Positions 1-7,028 are shown, counted from the stretch's first letter. The stretch: DNA of 10,970 nt from Alphaproteobacteria bacterium (GCA_028869975.1 JAGWQR010000114.1:1-10970); one strand, 5' to 3'. Numbers and translations: made by a program. The notes: generated by a model not told the origin, from the letters alone.

Positions 1-200
1 TGCGGCGGCATGAACAGGTTCCACAGTCCTTGTGCCTTCGCCAATGCCTTGAGATCGGCGATGACCGGCAGCGCCTTCCACCGCTCACCTTCCGAAACCT
101 GAGCGTGGTATATCGCCTCATGGGGACGTATATGAGCATCCATAAAGGCACGCACCCGGTCTCTGAAACCGGTTTCGCGTTCGGTTAAGGTGAAGTCCAT
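1..200 (-). CDS. Acyl-CoA dehydrogenase family protein, N-terminal fragment (runs off the left edge)
   Basis: Only the first 66 codons are present; the gene continues beyond base 1. The protein begins MDFTLTERETGFRDRVRAFM and continues to a segment reading AKAQGLWNLFMPP. This matches the N-terminal helical domain of flavin-dependent acyl-CoA dehydrogenases, particularly the ACAD10/11-like group, where a '(A/G)LWNLF' segment follows the first helices. Such enzymes oxidise acyl-CoA thioesters in the cytoplasm using FAD. The FAD- and substrate-binding parts lie outside the window, so the substrate cannot be judged. The ATG at 198-200 is well supported: an AGGAGA ribosome-binding site sits about 7 bases upstream (rc of about 207-212). 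It lies 51 bases downstream of the DUF445 gene on the same strand, so it could be the last gene of the RND operon or a separate unit. Confidence 0.8.
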   Translation of the reverse strand, partial: MDFTLTERETGFRDRVRAFMDAHIRPHEAIYHAQVSEGERWKALPVIADLKALAKAQGLWNLFMPP

Positions 201-251
201 GCTGATTTCTCCTGCATAAAATGATCGGTGCCCGGCATCATGGCTTGACAA

Positions 252-1487
252 TCAGAGTGCGGCGTCAATCGCATGGATCAATACCCCGACCAGCCCGCCA
301 ACCAATGTGCCATTGAGCCGGATATATTGCAGATCGCGTCCCACAACCCCTTCAAGACGGCGGGTTACCGTGCCTGCATCCCATCCGCGCACGGTCTCTG
401 AAACCAGCGTCATCACATCCTCCCCATAGCGGACCCCCAAACCGATCAGTGTCCGCCGTGCAAAGCGGTTCATGATCAGGCGCACGCGCGCATTGTCCTG
501 CATGGCCGATCCCAAAGCCCGCGCGGCTGCCCCGATGGCACCACTAGAAATCCGATCCGGGCTGGCCAGTATGGCTACCAGATTCTGTCGGGCCTGTGAC
601 CATAATCCCTCCAGCCAGAAGCGCATTGCAGGATTATCGATCAGTATATCCCGATAATGGGTGACGCGCACGGCCAGACGCTCATCAGTGCGCAAATCAT
701 TCGCCAGGCGCGCCAGCCCCTCCTCGGCCTTGCGAAACATTGGATGCTGCGGATCAGTCGCCATTTCATCGAGCAATTTACGCAATCCTTCCAGAATGGC
801 GGTCGCCAGATTTTCATCCAGCCCCGTCCAGCGCAGCACCGTGCCAGCACGCTCATGCACCATGGCGCGAACCAGATCCTCATTGGCATCCAGTGTTTTT
901 GCCGCCCAGTTGATGAAACCATTCATCAGCGGTATGTGCCGATCTTCCGCAATCGCAGCCGCAAGCGTCTGACCGAGCATCGGCGCAAAATCGATGCGGC
1001 GCATCCGCACATCAATGCCATCCTTGACGAGAGTACCAAGCCGGGTGTGATCGAGTGAATCGATCAGATCAATCAGCAACGTCATTGCCCCGACGCGCGT
1101 GCGGCGCGGCCCCTCAAGCCCCGCCACCAGAAACCGACCGATTCGTGATGCAAAATCAACGTTTCGTATCCGTCGTGCGATCACATCGGGTGTAATGAAA
1201 TTGGCGCGGATAAAGCCAGCAAGCGCATCCCCGATGCGATCCTTGTTGCGCGGGATAATTGCGGTATGCGGGATCGGCACCCCCAGCGGGTGTCGAAACA
1301 GTGCGGTCACCGCAAACCAGTCCGCCAGACCACCCACCAGTGCAGCTTCGGCAAAAGCGCGCACATATCCAACCCAGCGCGCTTGTCCGCCAAGAAGTTG
1401 CACACCCAGGTATACAACCACCATTGCCGCCAGCAGCCCGGTAGCGACATGTTGCATCGGAATAACGCGAAGGTGATTTGGGTTCAT
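252..1487 (-). CDS. DUF445 family membrane protein (YjiN-like)
   Basis: A 411-aa protein of the DUF445 family, close in length to E. coli YjiN. A hydrophobic segment lies at about residues 14-33. The family's most conserved stretch is at about 47-86 (AEAALVGGLADWFAVTALFR, then HPLGVPIPHTAIIPRNKDRIG). The middle is long and mostly helical, and a second membrane segment near the C-terminus (about 390-408) ends close to the stop. This is an inner-membrane topology with a large soluble domain between two anchors. The biochemical function of the family is not known, and I do not assign one. The ATG at 1485-1487 overlaps the stop of the RND pump gene upstream (ATGA on the minus strand), and the only ribosome-binding sequence is a weak GGCGGA directly before it. 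Translation is therefore probably coupled to the pump, suggesting a linked role in the envelope; that link is inference. Confidence 0.93.
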   Translation of the reverse strand: MNPNHLRVIPMQHVATGLLAAMVVVYLGVQLLGGQARWVGYVRAFAEAALVGGLADWFAVTALFRHPLGVPIPHTAIIPRNKDRIGDALAGFIRANFITPDVIARRIRNVDFASRIGRFLVAGLEGPRRTRVGAMTLLIDLIDSLDHTRLGTLVKDGIDVRMRRIDFAPMLGQTLAAAIAEDRHIPLMNGFINWAAKTLDANEDLVRAMVHERAGTVLRWTGLDENLATAILEGLRKLLDEMATDPQHPMFRKAEEGLARLANDLRTDERLAVRVTHYRDILIDNPAMRFWLEGLWSQARQNLVAILASPDRISSGAIGAAARALGSAMQDNARVRLIMNRFARRTLIGLGVRYGEDVMTLVSETVRGWDAGTVTRRLEGVVGRDLQYIRLNGTLVGGLVGVLIHAIDAAL

Positions 1488-4400
1488 TCCGCCGGTTGGG
1501 CTTCGCTTGTCGTTTGCGGCGAATCGATTGTCAGCAAGTGACGTCGCAAGTACGGGCTGATGCGCGCTTCAAGCCCGATTGCAAGGCTGAACATGGCTGG
1601 GACAATAATCAGCGTAAGCAGTGTCGAGAGCATCAAGCCACCAATGACCGTGACACCCATCGGCTGCCGCCATGCGCCGTCTCCGCTAAAGGAGATTGCT
1701 GTTGGCAACATCCCTGCCACCATCGCAACAGTTGTCATCAAAATCGGCTGTGCGCGCTTGTGCCCAGCATCGACAATCGCTTCAAATTTGGGCACGCCCT
1801 TACTCATTTCCTCGATCGCAAAATCGACCAGCAGGATTGAGTTTTTGGCCACGATTCCGAGCAGAAGAATAAGCCCAATCCCGACCGGCATGGAAATGGG
1901 AAACCCAGTCATCATCAACGCAATCAATCCTCCAAGCGGTGCGAGCGCCAACGAGGCGATGTTGACCAGCGGAACGATAAATCGGCGATAAAGCAAAACC
2001 AGCACGGCAAATACCAGAAATACGCCCGAGACCAGTGCCGAAACAGTGTTGACGATGAACTCGGTCTGCCACTTCTCCTGCCCGGCAGTAATCTGGCGCA
2101 CGCCCTGCGGCAAGTTCTTGAGCAGGGGCATGGTATTGATCTTCTGCCAAGCCTCGCCTGAAACCTTGTTTGGTGCCAGATCGGCACCGATCACCAGGCG
2201 TCGCGAGAGATTATAATGGCGAATGACCGTTGGCCCCGAACCAAGGCCAATGTCAGCAACCACAGATAGTGGCACCGTGCCCCCATTCGCTGTGGGTACC
2301 GGTAAATTCTGGATTGCAGCCAGCGACCGGCGCGGACTTTCCCCAAATGTAACGCGAATGGGGATCTGCCTGTCAGCGAGAGAGAATTTTGCAGCCTCCT
2401 GATCGATTTCGCCCTGTGTCGCGATGCGGATCGCGTTGCTCAACGCCTCGGTCGTAATCCCTAGTTGGGCGGCCACATCAAAATGCGGATGCACGATGAT
2501 TTCAGGACGAAGCAAATCACCATCGATCCGCGGGGCGCGCAACTCCCTGATTTTAGCCATCTGATCGACAAGCCGATTGGCGGTATCGCGCAGCAGCACC
2601 GGATCGTCCCCCACCAGAATCAGCGTAATATCGCGGCCGCTAATGCCGCCGCCATTTTGCGCCTGAAAATTGATCCGCGCATCCGGAATGGCGAGCAATT
2701 TGGGCAACATCGCTTTTTCCCACTGCAAACTTGGCGTTTTGTGGCCCGGTTTGAGCGCGATCGAAACTGTAGCGCTCCCGACATTGACATCATCGAGTAC
2801 ACGGTCAACATCAGGCGACTTGCGGATTATTTTACTCACCTGTTCGGCGACCGCCTGCGTTTCAGCTAGTGTGCTGCCCGGCACCATCTCGATATTCACC
2901 CAGCTATTGTCGATGTTGATGCTGGGCTGGAACTGGCTGTGCGAAGCAAGATGCCAGAAGAGTGCAACGGTCAACAGCAGCGCACCACCTCCACCGCCGA
3001 GCACCGTCAAAAGACGATGTTGCAAGGACCAGCGCAACACCCTGTCGTACAAATCCATAAGCGGCCCCCGGCCATGCGGCTGCTTGCCCTGCGCCTTGAG
3101 CATATACGCCGCGACCATCGGCGTAATCAGACGCGCCACCGCCAGGCTGAGCAAAACCGCGACCACCACAGTCAACCCGAAGTTCTTAAAATACTGCCCC
3201 GAAATTCCCGGCATCAGCCCCACGGGAAGGAACACCGCCGTTATCGTCATTGTCGTTGCCAACACAGCGAGTGCGATTTCGTCCGCAGCATCAATGGCCG
3301 CCTGAAATGCCGATTTTCCCATACGCATATGCCGCACGATGTTTTCAATCTCGACGATGGCATCATCGACCAACACACCGGACACCAGGCTGAGCGCGAG
3401 CAGGCTCAGCGAATTGAGGTTGAAACCCAACCGGGACATGAACCAGAAGGCCGGAATCGCCGAAAGTGGAATTGCGAGCGCGGAAATCAGCGTCGCCCGC
3501 CAGTCCCACAGGAAGAGAAAGACAATTACGACGGCCAGTAAAGCCCCTTCCACCATCGCGGCCATCGACGAGTGATACTGGTCCTTGGTATATTGCACCT
3601 GATTGAAAATCTCGTGGATATGAACGCCAGGATTAGCCGCCTGCAGTTTGGCAATCTCCTCCTGAGCGCCGTCATAAACCGATACATCCGAGGCCCCTTT
3701 CGCCTGCTGAAAACTGAAGCTGAGCACCTGATGCCCATTCAGCAGCGAGATGCTGCGCTGCTCCCCGAATCTATCCTCAACCTTGGCAATGTCGGCGAGT
3801 TTGACAGCGCGCCCCTGACCGATCGGAATCTGGAGCTGCCCGAGCTGATACGCGTTATCCGCGTTGCCGACCACGCGCACCGCCTGTTCGGCACCGGCGA
3901 TTTCCAGACGCCCGCCGGTTGCATTGGTGTTGAGACTGCGCAGTGTGGCGTTGATCTGATCGGCGGTGACGCCCAGCGCCTGCATCCGCGCCGGATCAAG
4001 CGTGACCCGGATCTCGCGTGAGACGCCGCCACCCCGGCTCACCCTTGCCATTCCGGGAACACTCAGCAGCCGCTTGGTAATGGTGTTATCTACATACCAA
4101 CTGAGCTGTTCCAATGTCATGCTGGTAGAATCGACCGTGTAATATGCCAGGGCACCGTCGTCGAAATCAATACGTGCCACCTGCGGTTCCAGGATTCCCT
4201 GCGGAAGGTTGCTGCGTACCTGCTGCACCGCATTGCGCACATCATTCAGCGCGCGGTCAACCGGCATTCCTACATCAAACTCCACACTGGTTTCGCTGTT
4301 ACCTTCGCTGATATAGGAGTTGATCGCGGTTACGCCGTTGACCGTGCGCACCGCCGCTTCAATTTTCTGGGTAACCTGGGTCTCCAGTTCGCTCGGTGCC

Positions 4401-4570
4401 GCGCCAGGCTGCGCGATATTTATGGAAATGACCGGAAAACTGACATCCGGGCTGTCGGTCACCGTCATCTGGGAGAAACTGACAAGTCCCGCCATCAGCA
4501 GCCCGATAAACAGGACAATCGGCGGCACCGGGTTGCGAATGGCCCATGCCGATATGCTGCGGAAATTCAC
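1484..4570 (-). CDS. RND efflux pump, inner-membrane permease (AcrB/HAE1-like)
   Basis: This is a proton-driven RND transporter that would pump substrates from the periplasm or membrane outward as part of a tripartite complex. From the GTG start at 4568-4570 it is 1028 aa, normal for the family. TM1 lies at about 12-33 and the first periplasmic loop at 34-335. TM2-TM6 follow at about 337-490, with TM4 carrying the paired aspartates D402/D403 in GVLVDDAIVEIEN, the proton relay of AcrB-type pumps. After TM7 (about 523-541) comes the second periplasmic loop, and the TM8-12 block (about 837-1000) includes the TM10 lysine K909 in GIVAKNSILLVDFA. I chose the GTG because the protein then begins MNFRSISAWAIRNP, typical of the family. 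An ATG at 4709-4711 would add 47 residues and overlap the adaptor by 131 bases. The GTG lies 10 bases after the adaptor stop, with only a weak ribosome-binding site. The DD pair and the lack of heavy-metal-pump features favour a multidrug-type (HAE1) pump; the substrate cannot be read from the sequence. Confidence 0.96.
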   Translation of the reverse strand: MNFRSISAWAIRNPVPPIVLFIGLLMAGLVSFSQMTVTDSPDVSFPVISINIAQPGAAPSELETQVTQKIEAAVRTVNGVTAINSYISEGNSETSVEFDVGMPVDRALNDVRNAVQQVRSNLPQGILEPQVARIDFDDGALAYYTVDSTSMTLEQLSWYVDNTITKRLLSVPGMARVSRGGGVSREIRVTLDPARMQALGVTADQINATLRSLNTNATGGRLEIAGAEQAVRVVGNADNAYQLGQLQIPIGQGRAVKLADIAKVEDRFGEQRSISLLNGHQVLSFSFQQAKGASDVSVYDGAQEEIAKLQAANPGVHIHEIFNQVQYTKDQYHSSMAAMVEGALLAVVIVFLFLWDWRATLISALAIPLSAIPAFWFMSRLGFNLNSLSLLALSLVSGVLVDDAIVEIENIVRHMRMGKSAFQAAIDAADEIALAVLATTMTITAVFLPVGLMPGISGQYFKNFGLTVVVAVLLSLAVARLITPMVAAYMLKAQGKQPHGRGPLMDLYDRVLRWSLQHRLLTVLGGGGGALLLTVALFWHLASHSQFQPSINIDNSWVNIEMVPGSTLAETQAVAEQVSKIIRKSPDVDRVLDDVNVGSATVSIALKPGHKTPSLQWEKAMLPKLLAIPDARINFQAQNGGGISGRDITLILVGDDPVLLRDTANRLVDQMAKIRELRAPRIDGDLLRPEIIVHPHFDVAAQLGITTEALSNAIRIATQGEIDQEAAKFSLADRQIPIRVTFGESPRRSLAAIQNLPVPTANGGTVPLSVVADIGLGSGPTVIRHYNLSRRLVIGADLAPNKVSGEAWQKINTMPLLKNLPQGVRQITAGQEKWQTEFIVNTVSALVSGVFLVFAVLVLLYRRFIVPLVNIASLALAPLGGLIALMMTGFPISMPVGIGLILLLGIVAKNSILLVDFAIEEMSKGVPKFEAIVDAGHKRAQPILMTTVAMVAGMLPTAISFSGDGAWRQPMGVTVIGGLMLSTLLTLIIVPAMFSLAIGLEARISPYLRRHLLTIDSPQTTSEAQPAE

Positions 4571-4580
4571 GGCGTACGTC

Positions 4581-5768
4581 TCAAGATTGCGCCTGATGCG
4601 CCATAACAGGCCGAACTTTCTGCCCCAGATTAAGGAATGGCGCCGCAGTGGCGACAACCCGCTCGCTGCCATCCAGTCCGGAAGCAATGGCAATTCCCTG
4701 ATCAGACACATTGGCGATCTTCACATCACGCCGCACCACCTGATTATCACCGTCAATGATATAGACATAACTGCCATCATGCCCGGTGCCGGTTGCAGTC
4801 TGCACTGCGGATTGCGGGAGCAGCGGTGCAGATATAGCGCCCATATCCAGCCGGGTTGACGCAAATCCACCGGGCCGCAGCGATGGATCATACGCGAGCG
4901 CAATCCGGCCAACCCCCTGCCGGGTTTGCGGATCAATGATTGGCGCGACCTGCCATACGCGCCCGGTGAGCGGATGCGTGGCACCGGTCGGGGTCACCTG
5001 CGCGACATCCCCAACGCGCAGTTGCGCCAGGTCGGCTTCAGCAAGCTGAGCCTTCAACTCCATTTCACCGTCACGCGCGATCCTGAACAGCACGCCTGAA
5101 GCCGGTCCCACGACCTGCCCTTCCTCGACGTTACGGCTCAGAACGAGACCAGCGGCGGGCGCGCGTATTTCCAAACGTCCCGTCAGCGCCCGCGATTGTG
5201 AAAGTTGGGCGCGCGCAACATTCACCTGCGCAAGCGCCGCATCCAGTGTGGCTTTTTTGCTCTCGACATCGGCCTTTGAGATAAAACCGCGTGATAACAG
5301 CGCCTCCGCACGGCTGTAATTGCTTTGTGCAATCTGAGCATTGGCCTGCGCGGCGGTAATAGAGGCCGCCGAGGCCGCATCCTGCGCCACTTGAACCGAG
5401 CGCTCGATGGTCGCAAGCACCTGCCCTGCCTTTACCCAATCGCCCGGCTCCACTAGCACATGCGTCACACGCCCGCCATCACCCACCGCGCTCACCGGCA
5501 TGTCGCGCCGGGCTGCGATTGTCCCCGTCGCCGTCACGATTCGTGGCACCGAGACATCGCGCGCCGAGATAACTGTCACAGCAGGAATGTTGTTTGAAGC
5601 TCCATTTGTGACGATTGGTGACGATTTGGAGATCTGCCATACTGAGAGCCCTATGATGATTGCGATGATCGCCAGCACAGCAAGCACAAACAGTCCGCGC
5701 CGCCGCCCGGGCGCAACTGCGTCATATGTGTCGCCTGATTTACTTCCTATTCTCGACTCATAGTTCAT
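4581..5768 (-). CDS. RND efflux pump periplasmic adaptor (membrane fusion protein, AcrA/MexA-like)
   Basis: The 395-aa adaptor would bridge the RND pump and an outer-membrane channel. One uncleaved-looking membrane anchor lies at about residues 25-45 after an RRR motif, and there is no lipobox cysteine. The first lipoyl half is at about 88-120 (VEPGDWVKAGQVLATIE). A helical hairpin covers about 125-195 and is rich in Ala and Gln. The second lipoyl half is at about 196-220 (RLEIRAPAAGLVLSRNVEEG). The beta-barrel domain is at about 235-312 and the membrane-proximal domain at 313-388. I prefer the ATG at 5766-5768, which gives a basic N-terminus before the anchor and has a weak AGAAG upstream. 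A GTG at 5811-5813 would add 15 residues but has no ribosome-binding site. It is the first gene of the adaptor-pump-DUF445 run. No outer-membrane factor gene is in the window. Confidence 0.95.
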   Translation of the reverse strand: MNYESRIGSKSGDTYDAVAPGRRRGLFVLAVLAIIAIIIGLSVWQISKSSPIVTNGASNNIPAVTVISARDVSVPRIVTATGTIAARRDMPVSAVGDGGRVTHVLVEPGDWVKAGQVLATIERSVQVAQDAASAASITAAQANAQIAQSNYSRAEALLSRGFISKADVESKKATLDAALAQVNVARAQLSQSRALTGRLEIRAPAAGLVLSRNVEEGQVVGPASGVLFRIARDGEMELKAQLAEADLAQLRVGDVAQVTPTGATHPLTGRVWQVAPIIDPQTRQGVGRIALAYDPSLRPGGFASTRLDMGAISAPLLPQSAVQTATGTGHDGSYVYIIDGDNQVVRRDVKIANVSDQGIAIASGLDGSERVVATAAPFLNLGQKVRPVMAHQAQS

Positions 5769-5960
5769 AGGACATCTTCTATAACCACTAGGCGCGGTAC
5801 GACCAAGCCCCACGCAATAATCTTTGCTGTATTAGTTAAGTAGATCACCAACTTCAAGCCCCAAAACCCAATTTGACAAAATTTCGCTTGCCAAATGCCC
5901 GATTTGTGCAACGATGGGGCTGCCACACTGAGATGGCGAGGGTAAACAGGAGTGAATGTC
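5769..5960. other. Divergent intergenic region between the RND operon and the GlsB-like gene
   Basis: The 192-base AT-richer gap holds the start signals for both flanking genes. Two small inverted repeats lie side by side: AATTT-gaca-AAATT (5870-5883) and CAAAT-gcccg-ATTTG (5892-5906). A perfect TTGACA sits on the plus strand at 5873-5878, but no good -10 follows at 16-18 bases (TGCCCG at 17). I searched for a GGAAC general-stress (EcfG) -35 ahead of the GlsB-like gene and saw none. The dyads could be operators for a repressor encoded elsewhere. No regulator gene of the TetR or MarR type is in the window. Confidence 0.45.
5829..5857 (-). promoter_or_regulatory. Possible promoter of the RND adaptor operon
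   Basis: On the minus strand TTGAAG (5852-5857) is separated by exactly 17 bases from TAATAC (5829-5834), about 60 bases before the adaptor ATG. The -35 half is a fair match to TTGACA; the -10 half is poor. The position is right for the head of the operon, but the match is weak. Confidence 0.35.
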
Positions 5961-6227
5961 ATGCTTGGACATGGAATAATCATGACCATCATTATCGGCC
6001 TGGTCTGTGGGGGCCTTGCAAAAATGGTCATGCCCGGAAACAATCCGGTCGGATGGATCGTTACATTGATACTCGGCATCGCCGGATCATTTGTCGGCTC
6101 GTATATCGCACATATGCTCGGATTTGCTGACCAAAATTTGATTATACAGATCATTTTCGGCGTGATCGGTGCCGCGATCTTGCTTGCGATCTGGCACTAT
6201 ATCCAGCGCGCCCAGAGCGGTTCGTAA
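5961..6227 (+). CDS. GlsB/YeaQ/YmgE family small membrane protein
   Basis: An 88-aa, three-helix membrane protein. Hydrophobic segments lie at about residues 5-22, 32-52 and 60-80. The family's hallmark is clear: a glycine-rich first helix, then GGLAKMVMPGNNPVGW, then a second helix GIAGSFVGSYIA. Proteins of this family (also called transglycosylase-associated) are small inner-membrane proteins often induced by stress; their molecular activity is not settled. I chose the ATG at 5961-5963, because AGGAG (5948-5952) lies 8 bases before it. A GTG at 5952 in the same frame would overlap that ribosome-binding site and add only three residues. The gene stands alone on its strand and is followed by a strong terminator. 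Confidence 0.92.
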   Translation: MLGHGIIMTIIIGLVCGGLAKMVMPGNNPVGWIVTLILGIAGSFVGSYIAHMLGFADQNLIIQIIFGVIGAAILLAIWHYIQRAQSGS

Positions 6228-6245
6228 CCGCGCAGAGCACACAGG

Positions 6246-6278
6246 AAGGCCGCCGATCACTCGATCAGCGGCCTTTTT
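6246..6278 (+). terminator. Rho-independent terminator after the GlsB-like gene
   Basis: A perfect 8-bp stem AAGGCCGC (6246-6253) / GCGGCCTT (6268-6275) is extended inside by GATC/GATC around a short loop. It is followed by a T run (6274-6278) on the plus strand. It starts 18 bases after the stop codon. The other strand has no T run after the hairpin, so it should work mainly in the plus direction, though the stem could also protect the 3' end of the sciP transcript coming the other way. Confidence 0.9.
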
Positions 6279-6299
6279 GATTGTCCGTGTGCTGTCGGA

Positions 6300-6599
6300 T
6301 CAGAAGCGCTGCTGGCGCTCGTAAAGCGATTTATAATGCTGAATGCGGGTCACGCGCAGGCCGGGCATCCCCGATCGGTCAACCGCGCGCTGCCATCCGG
6401 CGAATTCCTCAACCGACAGGCTGTAGCGGTCGCACACTTCATCCACACTCAGCAACCCGCCATTGACGGCGGCGACCACCTCGGCCTTGCGCCGCACAAC
6501 CCAGCGCGTGGTTCCCGGCGGCGGCAGTGTCTCGATGGTCAGCGACTCACCCAAGGGACCGATGACTTGCGCGGGACGGATTTTCTGATTCTCGATCAT
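6300..6599 (-). CDS. sciP: SciP-like regulator, DUF1153 family (CtrA inhibitor)
   Basis: This 99-aa protein has the whole DUF1153 pattern: VIGPLGESLTIETLPPPGTT at about 12-31, then RWVVRRKAEVVAAVNGGLLS (32-51) and a helix-turn-helix-like stretch VDEVCDRYSLSVEEFAGWQR (52-71). A basic tail TRIQHYKSLYERQQRF follows. In Caulobacter, SciP binds CtrA (and is reported to bind DNA) and blocks transcription of CtrA-activated genes in G1 cells. Here it would tie motility and cell-cycle genes to CtrA state in the same way, by family knowledge. The ATG at 6597-6599 has GAGG about 7 bases upstream (rc of 6607-6610) and overlaps the stop of a 35-codon frame as ATGA. A GATTC (GANTC, the CcrM methylation target) lies in codons 3-5. 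The ordering as last gene of a small chain suggests a promoter upstream of the 76-aa gene. Confidence 0.92.
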   Translation of the reverse strand: MIENQKIRPAQVIGPLGESLTIETLPPPGTTRWVVRRKAEVVAAVNGGLLSVDEVCDRYSLSVEEFAGWQRAVDRSGMPGLRVTRIQHYKSLYERQQRF

Positions 6600-6703
6600 G
6601 CAACAACCTCGATATGGCCGGCACTGGCTTCGTGCCGCAAGCCGGACATTACGCCCAATCCCTTGAAAGAAGATTGAAACGCCAAGGTAAACGGTCTCTT
6701 CAT
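6596..6703 (-). CDS. Possible 35-aa protein or leader peptide coupled to sciP
   Basis: A short open frame, MKRPFTLAFQSSFKGLGVMS then GLRHEASAGHIEVVA, fills the gap between the 76-aa gene and sciP exactly. Its ATG (6701-6703) overlaps the upstream stop as ATGA, and its TGA (6596-6598) overlaps the sciP ATG as ATGA. An AGGA (rc of 6707-6710) sits only 3 bases before the ATG, with AAGGAAA further up. The peptide has no recognised domain and is mildly basic at the N-terminus. About 59% of third codon positions are G or C, which I judge low for this genome, so codon use does not argue strongly for a protein under selection. It may serve only to carry ribosomes to sciP. It could also be a chance frame; the double overlap is the main argument. 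Confidence 0.45.
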   Translation of the reverse strand: MKRPFTLAFQSSFKGLGVMSGLRHEASAGHIEVVA

Positions 6704-6930
6704 AATTCCTGCTCTTTCCTTAGCATCGCGGCGGTAGCATCGTGAAAGCTGACGGCATCCGGCTCAGATGTGTCCGCTTTTAGGGGGGTTTGCAGCGCCT
6801 CTCCGGGTGCAGCCTGTGCCAGTTCCGCTTGTGCGGCATCAAGCTTCGCGCGCAGCTCCGCCCATTCCAGGGGAGGCAGGGGTTGCGCCTTGTCGAGTGT
6901 CCTGCTTTCGCGTGAAAATCCATAATCCAT
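6700..6930 (-). CDS. Small hypothetical protein (76 aa) upstream of sciP
   Basis: I do not recognise this protein. It starts MDYGFSRESRTLDKAQPLPP and continues with an amphipathic Ala/Leu/Glu-rich helix (about 22-41, EWAELRAKLDAAQAELAQA). A linker follows, then a second charged helix ending in AAMLRKEQEL. It is acidic, soluble and probably partly coiled coil. The ATG at 6928-6930 is preferred because AAGG (rc of 6936-6939) lies 5 bases upstream; a GTG at 6934-6936 would add two residues and fall on that site. Its stop overlaps the ATG of the 35-codon frame that leads into sciP, so it probably shares a transcript with sciP. It is divergent from mnmA with a 98-base gap. A role linked to SciP is possible but is inference from position only. 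Confidence 0.7.
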   Translation of the reverse strand: MDYGFSRESRTLDKAQPLPPLEWAELRAKLDAAQAELAQAAPGEALQTPLKADTSEPDAVSFHDATAAMLRKEQEL

Positions 6931-7013
6931 GGCCACCTTGTCGCATAAAATGCTGAAGTCTTAGTAAAGATGGCGAAAAATGCGCCTTGCCCCCTCGCGC
7001 CAATAGGGCGGCG

Positions 7014-7022
7014 TGCTATGAT
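7014..7022 (+). promoter_or_regulatory. Extended -10 promoter of mnmA (possible leaderless start)
   Basis: TGcTATGAT is a TGn extended -10 element with a good TATGAT hexamer (7017-7022). Seven bases beyond the hexamer is 7029, the A of the mnmA ATG, which would give a leaderless mRNA. No Shine-Dalgarno sequence precedes the ATG, which fits. The -35 region at 17 bases (around 6994-6999, CTCGCG) is poor, as is common with extended -10 promoters. Confidence 0.4.
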
Positions 7023-7028
7023 GGCTGC

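Noticed and set aside
4571..4711. Longer N-terminus of the RND pump from the ATG at 4709-4711
   Set aside because: The extra 47 residues lie inside the adaptor gene and do not resemble an RND N-terminus. The GTG at 4568-4570 gives the family's typical start and length.
5765..6154. 129-codon minus-strand frame across the adaptor/GlsB divergent region
   Set aside because: It covers the promoter region and the antisense of the GlsB-like gene and would overlap the adaptor start. Its composition is not protein-like.
6246..6278. Terminator hairpin acting equally for sciP on the minus strand
   Set aside because: The minus-strand side has no T run after the stem, so I call it a plus-strand terminator only.
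6665..6695. CtrA-box-like sequence (TTTACC...GTTTC on the minus strand) upstream of sciP
   Set aside because: It departs from TTAA-N7-TTAA in both halves and lies inside the 35-codon frame. Too weak to report as a site.
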